Shown: positions 15,996 through 25,045, counted from the first letter of the stretch. The stretch is 46,507 nucleotides of DNA from Deltaproteobacteria bacterium (GCA_020853705.1 JADYYK010000234.1:1-46507), one strand, 5' to 3'. Notes: a model not told the origin generated them from the sequence alone. A program made the numbers and translations.

Positions 15996-18086
15996 ATGTT
16001 CATGAAGCGCTCCTGGATTGGCTTGGTATTCGTGGCGGGGATCGCGGTGGCCGCGGGCGGCTGCGGTCCCGACGGCAGCGGCACCGGCACCGGCGACGGC
16101 GGCACCGGCGCCGACGGAAGCAGCGTGGGCTGCGCGGCCGGCGTTGACACCGACGGTGACGGCATCGACAACGCGACCGAGTGCATGCTCGGCCTCGATC
16201 CCGCCAAGTTCGACACCGACGGCGACGGCGCGTCCGACGGACGCGAGCGCATGTACGGCAAGATCTGCGTCGCCGCCGCGGGCGGCACCCAGATGCGCCC
16301 GCCGATGGCGTGCACCATGGACAGCGAGTGCAGCGGCGGCACCTGCAAGGGGCTCGACCCGCTGGTGGCCGACTCCGACGGTGACGGCGTGCCCGACGGT
16401 CAGGAGGACCGGCTGCTCGACGGCATGATCGACACCGCCACCGGCGAGACCGATCCGCGCCTGACCGACACCGACGGTGACGGGGTCACGGACGGCATGG
16501 GCGGCCTCGACATCTGTCGGCCCAGCGGCCTGGCCACCGTCACCCAGGTCAGCCTGCAGGGCGGCAGCACGCAGGTCGGGCACGATCCGGCCTGGGGCAC
16601 CGGCACGCCGGTGATGGGCGGCAACGGCACCGGTGTGGTGCTCGACGACGCCGCGACCAACGCCGCCGGCGCGGTGTACTCGGTGCTCAGCGTGGGCGCC
16701 GACTCGGTCGCCGAGGCGACGCGGATCGAGGGGCTGCTCACCGCGGCGCTGGGCACCGGCACCACCGCGGTCCTGGTCGGCCAGGTCTCGATGACGCACG
16801 AGATGCAGCCCGCGCGCACGTCGACCTACCGCGTCGCGCGCGCCACCAGCGCCAGCGCGCTGCGTGACGCCACCGTGATGCCGTTCTCGGGCGTCGCCGC
16901 GCCCGCCGGGGCCGCCATCGGCGCCGGCAGCGAGTTCATCGTCGAGCTGACCACCGTGCGTCGCGCCAACGGCCCGGCCATGGGGCGCACCGACGTCGCC
17001 ATCGTGGTCTCGCTGGCGGCGGACTTCAACGACACCGCCAAGAAGACCTCGATCCGGTCGTCGGACCTCATCAACACCACCGGGATCGCCGAGTCGGGCA
17101 AGGGCCTCGGCGTCGGCTGCAACGTCTTCCGCGCCACCCAGTCGGCGGTGGCCGACTTCCTGTGGACGGTCGACACCTCGGGCTCGATGGGCGACGACCA
17201 GCTGCGCCTGGCCAACGCCGCCACCCGCTTCTTCACCCAGATGCAGGCCGCGGGCGTCGACTTCCGCGTCGCCGTGATCCAGGCCGGCTCGACCACGCTG
17301 AACATCGACAACCCCGGCCTCACCTTCATCTCGGGTGGCGACGCCGCCGGCCCGCGCAAGCTGTGCGAGCAGGTGACCTCGACCTCGCTCAACATGCCGT
17401 GCCCGCAGTCGCCCGGCGAGACCTTCAACCCGTACCCCTTCTCGGGTGGCCAGGAGGAGCCGACCGCGGCCGCCGTGCTGGCGCACGACATCCTCAAGCG
17501 CAACGCCGCCAGCCCCAACATGGACCGCAAGTTCCGCACCGGCGCCAAGGTCGTCACCTTCCACGTCACCGACGAGCCGGGCTCCAACGACTTCACGCGC
17601 TACTTCGACATGACCAACGCGCCCGACAACATGATGCCCTGGGGCACCGTGTACAACGCGACGTCGCTGGCCAACATCATCGGGTACTTCCAGCGCAACC
17701 AGATCCTGACCTTCGGCCTGGTCCCGGTCAACGCGACCGCGTGCACCGCGCTGGCGGTGACCGACCTGCCGCGCTGCGTGATCGAGGGCAACGGCGGCGC
17801 GGTCATCCCGATCGCGACCGCGCTGCAGGCCGAGGTCGACGCCGCGGTGGCCAAGATCGTGCTCGCGGTGGCCGGCGCGACCAGCCAGTTCATGCTGACC
17901 CGCTCGCCCATCACCAGCACCATCAAGGTCAAGGTGCGCGGCATGGAGGTCCCGCGCTCGCGCATGAACGGCTTCGACTACGACGCCGGGTCGCGGTCGA
18001 TCATCTTCTTCGGCACCACCTTCCGACCCATGATGGGCGACGAGGTCGTGATCTCGTACCGCGTCTGGGAAGGCTCGATCGGCTAG
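15996..18086 (+). CDS. Lipoprotein with TSP3-type calcium repeats and VWA domain, 696 aa
   Basis: The signal peptide ends with lipobox AAGGC (lipid Cys23), followed by a Gly/Thr/Asp linker. Four Asp-rich TSP3-like calcium motifs follow: DTDGDGID (51-58), DTDGDGAS (73-80), DSDGDGVP (126-133) and DTDGDGVT (158-165). Cys pairs are interspersed. Around 388-560 is a von Willebrand A-type domain with MIDAS motif DTSGS (about 393-397) and later VTFHVTDEPGSND. This suggests a surface adhesin or binding protein that needs metal ions. ATG at 15996 is supported by AAGGAG 9 nt upstream; ATG at 16002 is possible. Partner unknown. Confidence 0.85.
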   Translation: MFMKRSWIGLVFVAGIAVAAGGCGPDGSGTGTGDGGTGADGSSVGCAAGVDTDGDGIDNATECMLGLDPAKFDTDGDGASDGRERMYGKICVAAAGGTQMRPPMACTMDSECSGGTCKGLDPLVADSDGDGVPDGQEDRLLDGMIDTATGETDPRLTDTDGDGVTDGMGGLDICRPSGLATVTQVSLQGGSTQVGHDPAWGTGTPVMGGNGTGVVLDDAATNAAGAVYSVLSVGADSVAEATRIEGLLTAALGTGTTAVLVGQVSMTHEMQPARTSTYRVARATSASALRDATVMPFSGVAAPAGAAIGAGSEFIVELTTVRRANGPAMGRTDVAIVVSLAADFNDTAKKTSIRSSDLINTTGIAESGKGLGVGCNVFRATQSAVADFLWTVDTSGSMGDDQLRLANAATRFFTQMQAAGVDFRVAVIQAGSTTLNIDNPGLTFISGGDAAGPRKLCEQVTSTSLNMPCPQSPGETFNPYPFSGGQEEPTAAAVLAHDILKRNAASPNMDRKFRTGAKVVTFHVTDEPGSNDFTRYFDMTNAPDNMMPWGTVYNATSLANIIGYFQRNQILTFGLVPVNATACTALAVTDLPRCVIEGNGGAVIPIATALQAEVDAAVAKIVLAVAGATSQFMLTRSPITSTIKVKVRGMEVPRSRMNGFDYDAGSRSIIFFGTTFRPMMGDEVVISYRVWEGSIG

Positions 18087-18108
18087 CCCGCTGCCACGCA
18101 AGCCAGTC

Positions 18109-18564
18109 CTGGCCAGGAGCGCGCTCGACGCCGAGATCGCCGCCCTCGCCGACAAGCAAGACAAGAAGACGCTGACCCGCTGGGCGTGTGACTGCGCCCG
18201 GCGGGTGCTGGCGCGCTTCGAGGCGGCCTGCCCCGACGACGAGCGGCCGCGGCGGGCCATCGCGGCGGGGCGGACCTGGCTGCGCACCGGCGTCTTCAGC
18301 ATGGCGGTGATCCGGGCGGCGGCGCTGGACGCGCACGCCGCGGCGCGGGCGGTGGCGCACGACGACGTCGCGCGCTCGGCGGCGCGGGCGGCGGGCCAGG
18401 CGGTGGCGACGGCGCACGCCAGGGGCCACGCCGTGGCGGCGGCGCTCTATGCCGCCACCGTGGTGCGTGACGCGGCCCTGCTGGCAGGTGGGCGCGAGGT
18501 CGAGGCGGCGGTGCTGCGCGAGCGGCGCTGGCAGCTCCGGCGGCTGCGGACGCTGGTAGGCTGA
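18109..18564 (+). CDS. Immunity-protein-like protein with apparent CTG start
   Basis: The product resembles the helical 'putative immunity protein' family. It has EIAALADKQDKKTLTRWACDCARRVL, then DDERPRRAIAAGRTWLRTG, then Ala-rich helices ARAAGQAVATAHARGHAVAAA. Family members start a few residues before the EIAAL-like segment. Between the upstream in-frame stop (18046-18048) and that segment there is no ATG, GTG or TTG, only CTG at 18091 and 18109. I use 18109. Starting at GTG 18202 would delete the conserved first helices. The gene follows the TSP3/VWA gene by 22 nt and overlaps the next ATG (TGATG). No cognate toxin is visible nearby, so an immunity role is a family-level guess. Confidence 0.6.
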   Translation: MARSALDAEIAALADKQDKKTLTRWACDCARRVLARFEAACPDDERPRRAIAAGRTWLRTGVFSMAVIRAAALDAHAAARAVAHDDVARSAARAAGQAVATAHARGHAVAAALYAATVVRDAALLAGGREVEAAVLRERRWQLRRLRTLVG

Positions 18565-20138
18565 TGGCCATGCGCGTCGCCTGGCTGCTGGTGGTAGCGA
18601 CCTCGGGCTGGCTGGCCACCGGCTGCGGCGGTGACGGTCGCGGTGACGGGGACGGTGACGGGGACGGCGGCGGCGGCGGCAGCGAGGCCGGGCTGCCAGG
18701 GGACGACGGCGCGCTGGCGAGCGACGGGGCGCCGGGTGGCGATGGCGGCGGTGGGCCCGGTCCAGGGCCGCGCGGGTGCACGCCCATCGTGCGCGACCAG
18801 GCCACGGTGGCGACCACGCCCAGCGATCGCTTCGCGTGGTCGGATGGCGACTGTCAGCGCCGCAGCGCCGCCTTCGCGCGCACCGGCGGCTATCTGCGCC
18901 AGGTCACCTACCCGGTGGGCGGGCAGCAGCGCGTGGTCACCGGCACCGGGTCGAACGGCTGGAACGGCTGGGGCTATGTCGTCATGCACTACGGCAACAC
19001 CGCGGCGACCTCGCGCGGGGCGACGCCCACGCTGACCGACGTGCTGGCCGGGCCGCACCACGCGATCTACCAGGAGAAGCTGCGCCTGATGGCGGGCGGG
19101 CCGGTCGACGTGACCATCCACTGGCTGCTCGCCACCGGACGCTCGCACCCGATCTTCAGCATCACCCTGGACACCATGGCGGCGGGTGCCGACGTGGTCA
19201 ACGCCGACAGCCGGTCGCCGTACGGGGATCTCGACTGGGACGGCGTGGGTGCCACCGGCACCGGTGACGACGAGGTCGAGGGCGTCGGCTGGGGTGACAA
19301 GCTGATGTTCCGCACCACGGGCACCGGGTCGGTGACGCCGCAGACGCCGTGGCGCTACGACCTGCCCAACGAGATCCCGCACGTCCTGGAGTGGTCGCAG
19401 CGCGGCAACGCCGAGATGGGCGCGGTCGCGCTGCTGCCCTGGAGCCTCAAGGTGGCGGGCGGTGACTATGGCGCCGGGCAGCTGGACGCGTGCTGGAACA
19501 AGACCAGCGCGAACCCCGGCACCGGCTGCCGCCCCGCCGGCCAGGTCATGCCGCAGGACTGGCTGTGGCCCTACCAGCTCAACCAGTACGAGCTGCCCTT
19601 CGTGACCACCTCGCGGCGGCTGGCGTGGGGTTCCAACTTCGGCATGGTCGGGCAGCGCTCGGTGACGGCGTTCGGCAAGACGCTGTCGGGCTGGCCGCGC
19701 ACCAGCTATGCGGTGTCGATGGTGCTGGGTCAGCACGCGCCCAGCGCGGTCGACGCCGAGCTGGCGATGATGGCCGCGGCGGCGCGGGCGCGCCTCACGA
19801 CGACGCGCGGCACCGTGGTGACGACGGGGCCGGGCGGGGTCGGGCGCACCGACGCGGTGACCTGGGAGCTGCCGGGGTACGATCCCGCCTACGGGGTGTG
19901 GACGGTGCGCGCGGCCGCGGGCGGTGGCGCGACGGTAACGCTGGACGCGCCGGTGGCGCTGACGGCGCCGATCCTGCGCGTGCTCGACTTCGCGGGCAGC
20001 GCGGTCGTGGTCAAGCAGGGCGCCCGCACCCTGGTCGCCGGCGACGACTACTTCGCGACCGTCGACAGCGCGGGGCGCGCCGCGTGGATCACGCTGAACG
20101 GGGCGGTGACCGGGTCGGTCGCGCTGACCATCGACTGA
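18564..20138 (+). CDS. Large lipoprotein of unknown function, 524 aa
   Basis: The signal sequence VAWLLVVATSGWLATGC gives lipobox LATGC, followed by a linker of GD repeats and Gly. The body is rich in Trp, Gly and Thr and probably all-beta; it includes SNGWNGWGYVVMHYG and SPYGDLDWDGVG. No family is recognised; a carbohydrate-binding or secreted hydrolase-like fold is possible, but no catalytic motif is clear. The ATG at 18564 overlaps the preceding stop (TGATG); ATG at 18570 is an alternative that removes two residues. Confidence 0.75.
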   Translation: MAMRVAWLLVVATSGWLATGCGGDGRGDGDGDGDGGGGGSEAGLPGDDGALASDGAPGGDGGGGPGPGPRGCTPIVRDQATVATTPSDRFAWSDGDCQRRSAAFARTGGYLRQVTYPVGGQQRVVTGTGSNGWNGWGYVVMHYGNTAATSRGATPTLTDVLAGPHHAIYQEKLRLMAGGPVDVTIHWLLATGRSHPIFSITLDTMAAGADVVNADSRSPYGDLDWDGVGATGTGDDEVEGVGWGDKLMFRTTGTGSVTPQTPWRYDLPNEIPHVLEWSQRGNAEMGAVALLPWSLKVAGGDYGAGQLDACWNKTSANPGTGCRPAGQVMPQDWLWPYQLNQYELPFVTTSRRLAWGSNFGMVGQRSVTAFGKTLSGWPRTSYAVSMVLGQHAPSAVDAELAMMAAAARARLTTTRGTVVTTGPGGVGRTDAVTWELPGYDPAYGVWTVRAAAGGGATVTLDAPVALTAPILRVLDFAGSAVVVKQGARTLVAGDDYFATVDSAGRAAWITLNGAVTGSVALTID

Positions 20139-20189
20139 GGCCCAGCCAAGCCAGCGAACCTCGGCAGCCGTGGACCGCCGGCCTCGCGC

Positions 20190-21119
20190 TCAGGGGCACA
20201 GCCCGGGGGTCGGCGTCGCGGCGGCGCCGTCGGCGATCCAGCGCCGCAGGGTGGCGCGATCGGCGAGCGGAAGGTAGGGCGGACCGTCGCGCGGCATGCG
20301 GGCGCCGAACGGGGGCTGGCTCGACAGCTTGCCGAGCAGGCTCGAGCTGTCGGGCTGGCACGGCTCCACGATGACACCGTGGGTGCCGCCCTTGAGGACG
20401 CCCTCCAGGGTCTCGAGGTGCAGGTTGGCGGTGCCGCCGTGACAGTGCACGCAGCGCGCCTCGAAGATGGCCTGCACCGTGGCGTAGGGGACGCCGGGGG
20501 CGATCACGGGCGGCGCCTCGGCGGTGCCCGACAGCTCGGCGGGGTTCTGGTCGGTCTGCCCCGCGGAGTCGCGCGCATGGACGCGGTAGTAGTAGGTCTT
20601 GCCGTTCTGCAGGCCGAGGTCGCGGTACTGGGTGCCCAGCGTGACGGCGTGCGGCGTCGCCGGCGTGGCGAAGCCGGGGCTCTGGCCGCGGTAGATCAGG
20701 AGCTCGAGCTCGGCCTCGGGGGTGCGGTCGTCCGACGGCGCCTCCCACCACAGCAGCAGGGTGCCGTCGTCGTCGGGCGCCACCCCGAGCACGCCGTCGA
20801 ACCGGGGTGGGCGATCCGGGCCGGCGTCGGCGCTGGCGGCGTCGGCGTCCGCCACCGCGGCGTCGACCTCGGGCTGGTTGACGCAGAAGCCGGTGACGCA
20901 GTAGCCGGGGGCGACGCAGCCGCGATCGTCGTTCGTGCACTGGTCGCCGACCACGGCGCCGGCGCGGCGCGCGACGTCGCGCTCGAGGCACTGGCCGTCG
21001 GGGTAGCACACCCCGTCGCCGGCACACTCGGCGTCGCGCGCGCACGGGCCGCGACGGAAGCAGCCCGGCGCGCTGCCCAGCAGCAACGTCGCCAGGACCA
21101 GGATCGCGCGACCTGACAT
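20190..21119 (-). CDS. Lipoprotein with Fn3-like and cytochrome-c-like domains, 309 aa
   Basis: Lipobox SAPGC (lipid Cys20) is followed by a Cys-rich stretch (residues 20-80, ten Cys) with EGF-like spacing. An Asp/Ala linker leads to a fibronectin-III-like domain, about 105-200 (KTYYYRVHARDSAG). The C-terminal 100 residues carry a haem c motif CVHCH (223-227) and a possible distal Met275 in FGARMPRDG. This matches the planctomycete-type cytochrome C domain seen in many myxobacterial lipoproteins. It is convergent with the previous gene across 51 bp, in which I see no hairpin. An electron-transfer role is possible but unproven. Confidence 0.75.
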   Translation of the reverse strand: MSGRAILVLATLLLGSAPGCFRRGPCARDAECAGDGVCYPDGQCLERDVARRAGAVVGDQCTNDDRGCVAPGYCVTGFCVNQPEVDAAVADADAASADAGPDRPPRFDGVLGVAPDDDGTLLLWWEAPSDDRTPEAELELLIYRGQSPGFATPATPHAVTLGTQYRDLGLQNGKTYYYRVHARDSAGQTDQNPAELSGTAEAPPVIAPGVPYATVQAIFEARCVHCHGGTANLHLETLEGVLKGGTHGVIVEPCQPDSSSLLGKLSSQPPFGARMPRDGPPYLPLADRATLRRWIADGAAATPTPGLCP

Positions 21120-21197
21120 GGCGCGATCCTGGAGGGGTGGGCCAGCGCGGACTTGACCGTGGTCAGGACGGGGGTTGATTGCGGGCGGGACGCGGGG

Positions 21198-22133
21198 TCA
21201 GCTGTCGCAGCCGACCGAGCCGATGCTCAGCACCTTGCGATCGGCGCCGACCGAGATGATGCTCTGGCGCAGGCCGCCGTTCCAGTGCCCCTGCATGACC
21301 AGCTCGTGGCGGCCGTCGGCGCCGAGGTCGAGCACGGCCTCGATCTCGACGCCGCCCGACGGGGTGCCGACCTCGGTGAACAGCTCGACCAGCTTGCCGT
21401 CGCCGAAATCGGCGTAGACGCCTGCGACCTGGGTCGGCATCTCGGGGTCGGCGCCGGGCTTCTCGGCCTGGACCTGGAACAGGAGCTCGGGCTTGCCGTC
21501 GCCGTCGAGGTCGACCGGCGGCGCCATCAGCACCTCGCCCTCGCTGAGCTTGGGCGGCTTGTCCCCCTTCTTGTCGCCGGTCATGCTGACGGTCAGCGCG
21601 GCGACCCCGGCCTTGACCTGCTCGGGGGTGGCGGCGGTGTCGCCGGCGCCGGGGATGATCTTGGCCGACGAGTTCTTGGGGTACAGCATGACCGCGGTGG
21701 TGTCGGTGGGCGGCACGCTCTCGGGCAGCGTGAAGCCCCAGTTCTTGTCGGGCGCCTCGCCCTCGATCTCGCAGAAGACGACCTCCTCCTTCTTGTCCGT
21801 GGTCACCGTCTTGCCGTCCAGGGTGAGCAGCTCGACCACGTCGGGCGCTTCCTTCAGACACAGCGGGTCATCGACGATGTTCTTGGTCGCCGGATCCCAG
21901 CAGCCGAGCTGGACCAGCCCTGCGCCGCCGTCGACCAGGACGACCTGCGGCCCGGTGGCGGTGGGCGTGGCCGGAGCGCTCGGGCTGGGTGACGCCGTCG
22001 GGGTCGGCGACGCGCCCGCGCCGGGCGAGGCCGAGGCGCTGGGGCTCGGGCTGGGGGCCGGCTTCTTCTTCTTCTTGCACCCGGCCGCACCCAGCGCGAG
22101 TGCGGCCATGATCACGATCGTCGTCTTTTTCAT
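21198..22133 (-). CDS. Tandem-family lipoprotein, paralogue 3 (VCBS-like)
   Basis: Signal peptide with lipobox GAAGC (lipid Cys19), then KKKKK and a Ser/Pro/Ala linker. The body shares a layout with the two upstream genes: LGCWDP with a Cys about 13 residues on (DDPLCL), then DLDGDGKPELLF, a DFGDG segment, DLGADGRHELV, and a final Cys (SVGCDS). The DxDxDG segments resemble VCBS/FG-GAP calcium-binding repeats. A good AGGGAGA ribosome site precedes the ATG. The gene is 19 nt downstream of its neighbour. Surface location is likely; ligand unknown. Confidence 0.75.
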   Translation of the reverse strand: MKKTTIVIMAALALGAAGCKKKKKPAPSPSPSASASPGAGASPTPTASPSPSAPATPTATGPQVVLVDGGAGLVQLGCWDPATKNIVDDPLCLKEAPDVVELLTLDGKTVTTDKKEEVVFCEIEGEAPDKNWGFTLPESVPPTDTTAVMLYPKNSSAKIIPGAGDTAATPEQVKAGVAALTVSMTGDKKGDKPPKLSEGEVLMAPPVDLDGDGKPELLFQVQAEKPGADPEMPTQVAGVYADFGDGKLVELFTEVGTPSGGVEIEAVLDLGADGRHELVMQGHWNGGLRQSIISVGADRKVLSIGSVGCDS

Positions 22134-22152
22134 GTGGTCTCCCTGAAAACGG

Positions 22153-23001
22153 CTAGCGGTCGCAGTCGATTCCGGCCATGCGCTCCAGCGCGCGCGCCTC
22201 GGTCACCCGCCACAGTCCGAGGTCATAGCCGTCGTTCCAGCGCTCGTCGATGACCAGCTCACGCCGGCCGTCGTGATCGAGATCGGCCAGGGCGCGCACG
22301 GCGTGCTCCTCGCCCGGGGTGGCGGCGCGTGACAGCACCACCTTGGGGCCCTGGCCCCAGTCGATGAGGACGCCGCTGAAGCGGCGCGGGATGTCGGCGC
22401 TGTCGTCGTCCACCGCGACGACATAGAGGCGCTCGGGCCGGCCATCGCCGTCGAGATCGCTGCGCAGCGCCTGCTGGATGATCATCTCGCCCTGTACCGA
22501 GGCATCGAGGGTCGCGACCGCGCCGACCAGGGCCTCGTCCTCGGCGCTGCTGGTCTCCCACTCGGGATCGGCGGAGGCGCGCTGCGCGACCGGGGCGCCC
22601 GCGGGCCACAGCGCGACCGCGCCGCGATCAATGTCCCCGGCCACGCTGAGGGCCTGGATGCTGGTCATGCCCTCGGGGCGGTTGCAGGTCGCCAGCGCGA
22701 CATGCTCGGCGCTGGCGCGCGCCTGCACCGGGACCTCGAGCAGGCCGATGGCGGCGCCGGTGGGGATGCGCGACAGACAGCCGTCGCCGGTCCACAGCGT
22801 GGCGACCTTGGCGTCGTAGCAGGCCAGCGGCACCAGCAGCCCCTCCATGGGCCCGCGCGCGAGCAGCACCACCAGATCGAGGCGGCTGGCGGCGACGCCG
22901 CCACTGGCGGGGGCGCGCGCGGCCGGCTTGCTGCTGCCGCCGCACGCGACCGGCAGCGTGATGGCGAAGACGGTGGTGGCGAGGCCGGCGAGGCGACGCA
23001 T
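22153..23001 (-). CDS. Tandem-family lipoprotein, paralogue 2
   Basis: Lipobox LPVAC (lipid Cys20). The family pattern is present: LACYD, then GDGCL, later DLDGDGRPERLYVV, an IDWGQG segment, DLDHDGRRELV, and a terminal Cys (GIDCDR). ATG at 23001 overlaps the stop of paralogue 1 by one base (TGATG), which favours it over the GTG at 23010. It has diverged more than the others: Tyr replaces Trp in the first motif, and there is no Lys or Ser/Pro tract after the lipid Cys. Confidence 0.75.
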   Translation of the reverse strand: MRRLAGLATTVFAITLPVACGGSSKPAARAPASGGVAASRLDLVVLLARGPMEGLLVPLACYDAKVATLWTGDGCLSRIPTGAAIGLLEVPVQARASAEHVALATCNRPEGMTSIQALSVAGDIDRGAVALWPAGAPVAQRASADPEWETSSAEDEALVGAVATLDASVQGEMIIQQALRSDLDGDGRPERLYVVAVDDDSADIPRRFSGVLIDWGQGPKVVLSRAATPGEEHAVRALADLDHDGRRELVIDERWNDGYDLGLWRVTEARALERMAGIDCDR

Positions 23002-23852
23002 CAGAAGCACCCGTGCGAGGTCACCGCGCGCGGCTGGCGCTCGCGGTCGACCGAGATCAGGGTGGCGCCGGCGACGCCGTGCAGGCGGCCGCGCAGCACC
23101 AGCTCGTGGGCGCCGTCATTGCCGAGGTCGACGACGGCGAGCAGGTCGACGGCGTCATGGACGGTGCCCGCGGTCACCGACAACGTGTACGGCACCCCGT
23201 CGCCAAAGTCCGCCAGCACCGCGGTCAGCTCCGGGCGCTGCGGATCGGCCTGGAGGTGCGCGTGGGCGCCGTAGAGGTCGTCGAACTTGCCGTCGCCATC
23301 GAGGTCGAGCCGCCCCAGCGCCGCCAGCGTCACCGCGGCGGGTCGCTCGCCGGTGACCAGCGCGAGGGTGTCGCGAGCCGCCTCCAGCAGCGCGGCCGGC
23401 GGGTCGTAGCTGACCGGCAGCAGGGCCGGCGTCCTGGTGATGGTCAGCGTCGGCGCCGACGCCGGCCAGGTCGCCAGGGTGTCGGTGGGCAGGTGCCCCT
23501 CCAGGGTGAAGCCGAGCACGCCGGCCTCGGTGGCGTCGTCGGACTCGTCCTGCGGACACAGGTAAAGACGCGTCGGCCCGGTCACCGCGACGTCACCGGT
23601 CTCGGTGTGCACCTGCGACGGCCCCGCCGCCGTGTGCGCCAGACACTCGTCGCCGCTGGCGATGGTCCGGTGCACGGGATCCCAGCAACCCAGCGGCAGC
23701 ACATGCAGACCGATGGTGACCAGGACGACCGGACCCAGCACCCGCGCCTCGGGCACCAGCACCGTCGGCTGCGGCGGTCTCGCCGCGCGCGCCGGGCCGC
23801 CACAGCCGCCCACGGCCAGCACCAGCACTGCCCACTGCCCACGACCGCGCAC
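23001..23852 (-). CDS. Tandem-family lipoprotein, paralogue 1
   Basis: The product begins at a GTG (23852) and has a short signal with lipobox VGGC (lipid Cys17). The family pattern is clear: LGCWDPVHRTIASGDECL, then LDLDGDGKFDDLYGAH, a DFGDG segment, DLGNDGAHELVLRG, and a final Cys (SHGCF). It is the first gene of the tandem triplet; the three genes are spaced -1 and 19 nt, so they are probably one operon. The short segment from 23853 to its upstream neighbour contains simple repeats. Confidence 0.75.
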   Translation of the reverse strand: MRGRGQWAVLVLAVGGCGGPARAARPPQPTVLVPEARVLGPVVLVTIGLHVLPLGCWDPVHRTIASGDECLAHTAAGPSQVHTETGDVAVTGPTRLYLCPQDESDDATEAGVLGFTLEGHLPTDTLATWPASAPTLTITRTPALLPVSYDPPAALLEAARDTLALVTGERPAAVTLAALGRLDLDGDGKFDDLYGAHAHLQADPQRPELTAVLADFGDGVPYTLSVTAGTVHDAVDLLAVVDLGNDGAHELVLRGRLHGVAGATLISVDRERQPRAVTSHGCF

Positions 23853-23900
23853 GGCACTTCATTCCACGCCACGCCGCCGCCGTCAACCGGCCCCCCATTC

Positions 23901-23972
23901 CCTGTCGCCTGTGGCCTGTAGCCTGTCCCCTGTGGCCTGTTTGTCCGGCCTTGGTCCGGCCTTGGTCCGGCC
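23901..23972. repeat. Short tandem repeats (CCTGT-type and 11-bp TTGGTCCGGCC)
   Basis: Positions 23901-23940 contain repeated CCTGT(G/A/C)GCCTGT-like units. Positions 23951-23961 and 23962-23972 are two exact TTGGTCCGGCC copies, preceded by a partial one. The second copy touches the stop of the luciferase-like gene. It separates the redox operon from the lipoprotein triplet and is most simply slippage-derived spacer DNA. Confidence 0.7.
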
Positions 23973-25045
23973 TATCCGAAGTGAGGCATCACGTCCTCGG
24001 CGAACGTGCGCAGCGACTCCATCACCAGCTCGTGCGGCACGGTCCCCATCTGCATGACCAAGATCAGCTCGTCGACCCCGGCGTCCTTGAAGCGCTCCAC
24101 CGTCTCGCGCGCACTCGCGGGATCCCCCACGATCGTCGCCACCGACGAGCCCGGCGCGTTGCGCGCGGCCATCGCCGCGGTCAGATCGGCCGGGCTCAGG
24201 AAGTCGCGCGGCACCCCCTTGAGCTTGCCGGTGGGGCGGGTGCCCGAGAAGTAGTACTCCGCCATCGACGAGCCGAAGAAGCGCGCGCCACGCATGCCGT
24301 ACTCGCACGCCTTCTTGTCGTCGCGCAGCACCAGCGTGGCCGGCGTGCACGCGAACCACTCGGTCTTCTGGCGCCCGACCGGGTGCGCCGCCGCCGACGC
24401 CTTGCGGTACTCGGCGACCTTGTCGGTCAGGTAGTCGTCGCTGCCGAAGGCGAAGTTGAGCGCGCCCAGGCCCAGGCGTCCGACCGCGGCGGCGGAGTCG
24501 GGCTTGCTGCAGGCCGCGAACATCGGCGGGTGCGGCGTCTGCACCGGCTTGGGCACCACCTGGGTCGGCGGGATGTCGAAGAACTTGCCCTTGTGCGAGA
24601 AGACGTCGGCCGACCACATGCGCGGGATCATCTCGACGGCTTCCAGCCACTGCGCGTGCAGGTTGGCGATGTCGCTCTCGAAGGCGTGCTGCTCGGTCAG
24701 CGACGACGACTTGCCCGAGCCCCAGTTGACGCGGCCACCCGACAGGATGTCGAGGGTGGCCACGCGCTCGGCGATGCGGATGGGGTGGTTGTAGCGGTGC
24801 GGCAGCAGGGTGACGCCGTGACCGATGCGGATCTTCTGGGTGCGCGCGGCGATGAAGGCCAGGAAGACCTCGGGCGCCGACGAGTGCGAGTACTCGTACA
24901 GGCCGTGGTGCTCGACCTCCCAGACACAGTGGTAGCCCAGCTGATCGGCGAGCACGGCCTGCTCGACACAGTCGTGGAAGACCTGCACCTCGCTGGCGCG
25001 GGTGGGATCGGCGATCTGCATCTCGAAGAAGATGGAGAACTTCAT
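23972..25045 (-). CDS. Luciferase-like (LLM) flavin-dependent oxidoreductase, 357 aa
   Basis: A bacterial-luciferase-type TIM-barrel monooxygenase, probably FMN- or F420-dependent. Typical blocks are MKFSIFFEMQ at the N-terminus, VWEVEHHGLYEYSHSSAPEVFLAF, IRIGHGVTLLPHRYNHPIRIAERVATLDILSGGRVNWGSGKSS, and C-terminal DAGVDELILVMQMG. The catalytic His region is intact. The ATG overlaps the TGA of the SDR gene by one base (TGATG), with a ribosome site AAAGGA. It is the last gene of the TetR/diiron/SDR/LLM operon. The substrate is unknown. Confidence 0.88.
   Translation of the reverse strand: MKFSIFFEMQIADPTRASEVQVFHDCVEQAVLADQLGYHCVWEVEHHGLYEYSHSSAPEVFLAFIAARTQKIRIGHGVTLLPHRYNHPIRIAERVATLDILSGGRVNWGSGKSSSLTEQHAFESDIANLHAQWLEAVEMIPRMWSADVFSHKGKFFDIPPTQVVPKPVQTPHPPMFAACSKPDSAAAVGRLGLGALNFAFGSDDYLTDKVAEYRKASAAAHPVGRQKTEWFACTPATLVLRDDKKACEYGMRGARFFGSSMAEYYFSGTRPTGKLKGVPRDFLSPADLTAAMAARNAPGSSVATIVGDPASARETVERFKDAGVDELILVMQMGTVPHELVMESLRTFAEDVMPHFG

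Noticed and set aside
15978..18302. Minus-strand open frame opposite the TSP3/VWA lipoprotein
   Set aside because: Antisense shadow; the Asp-rich codons of the real gene create the open frame.
18205..18564. Shorter start for the immunity-like gene
   Set aside because: Starting here removes the conserved first helices of the family and uses a CTG anyway.
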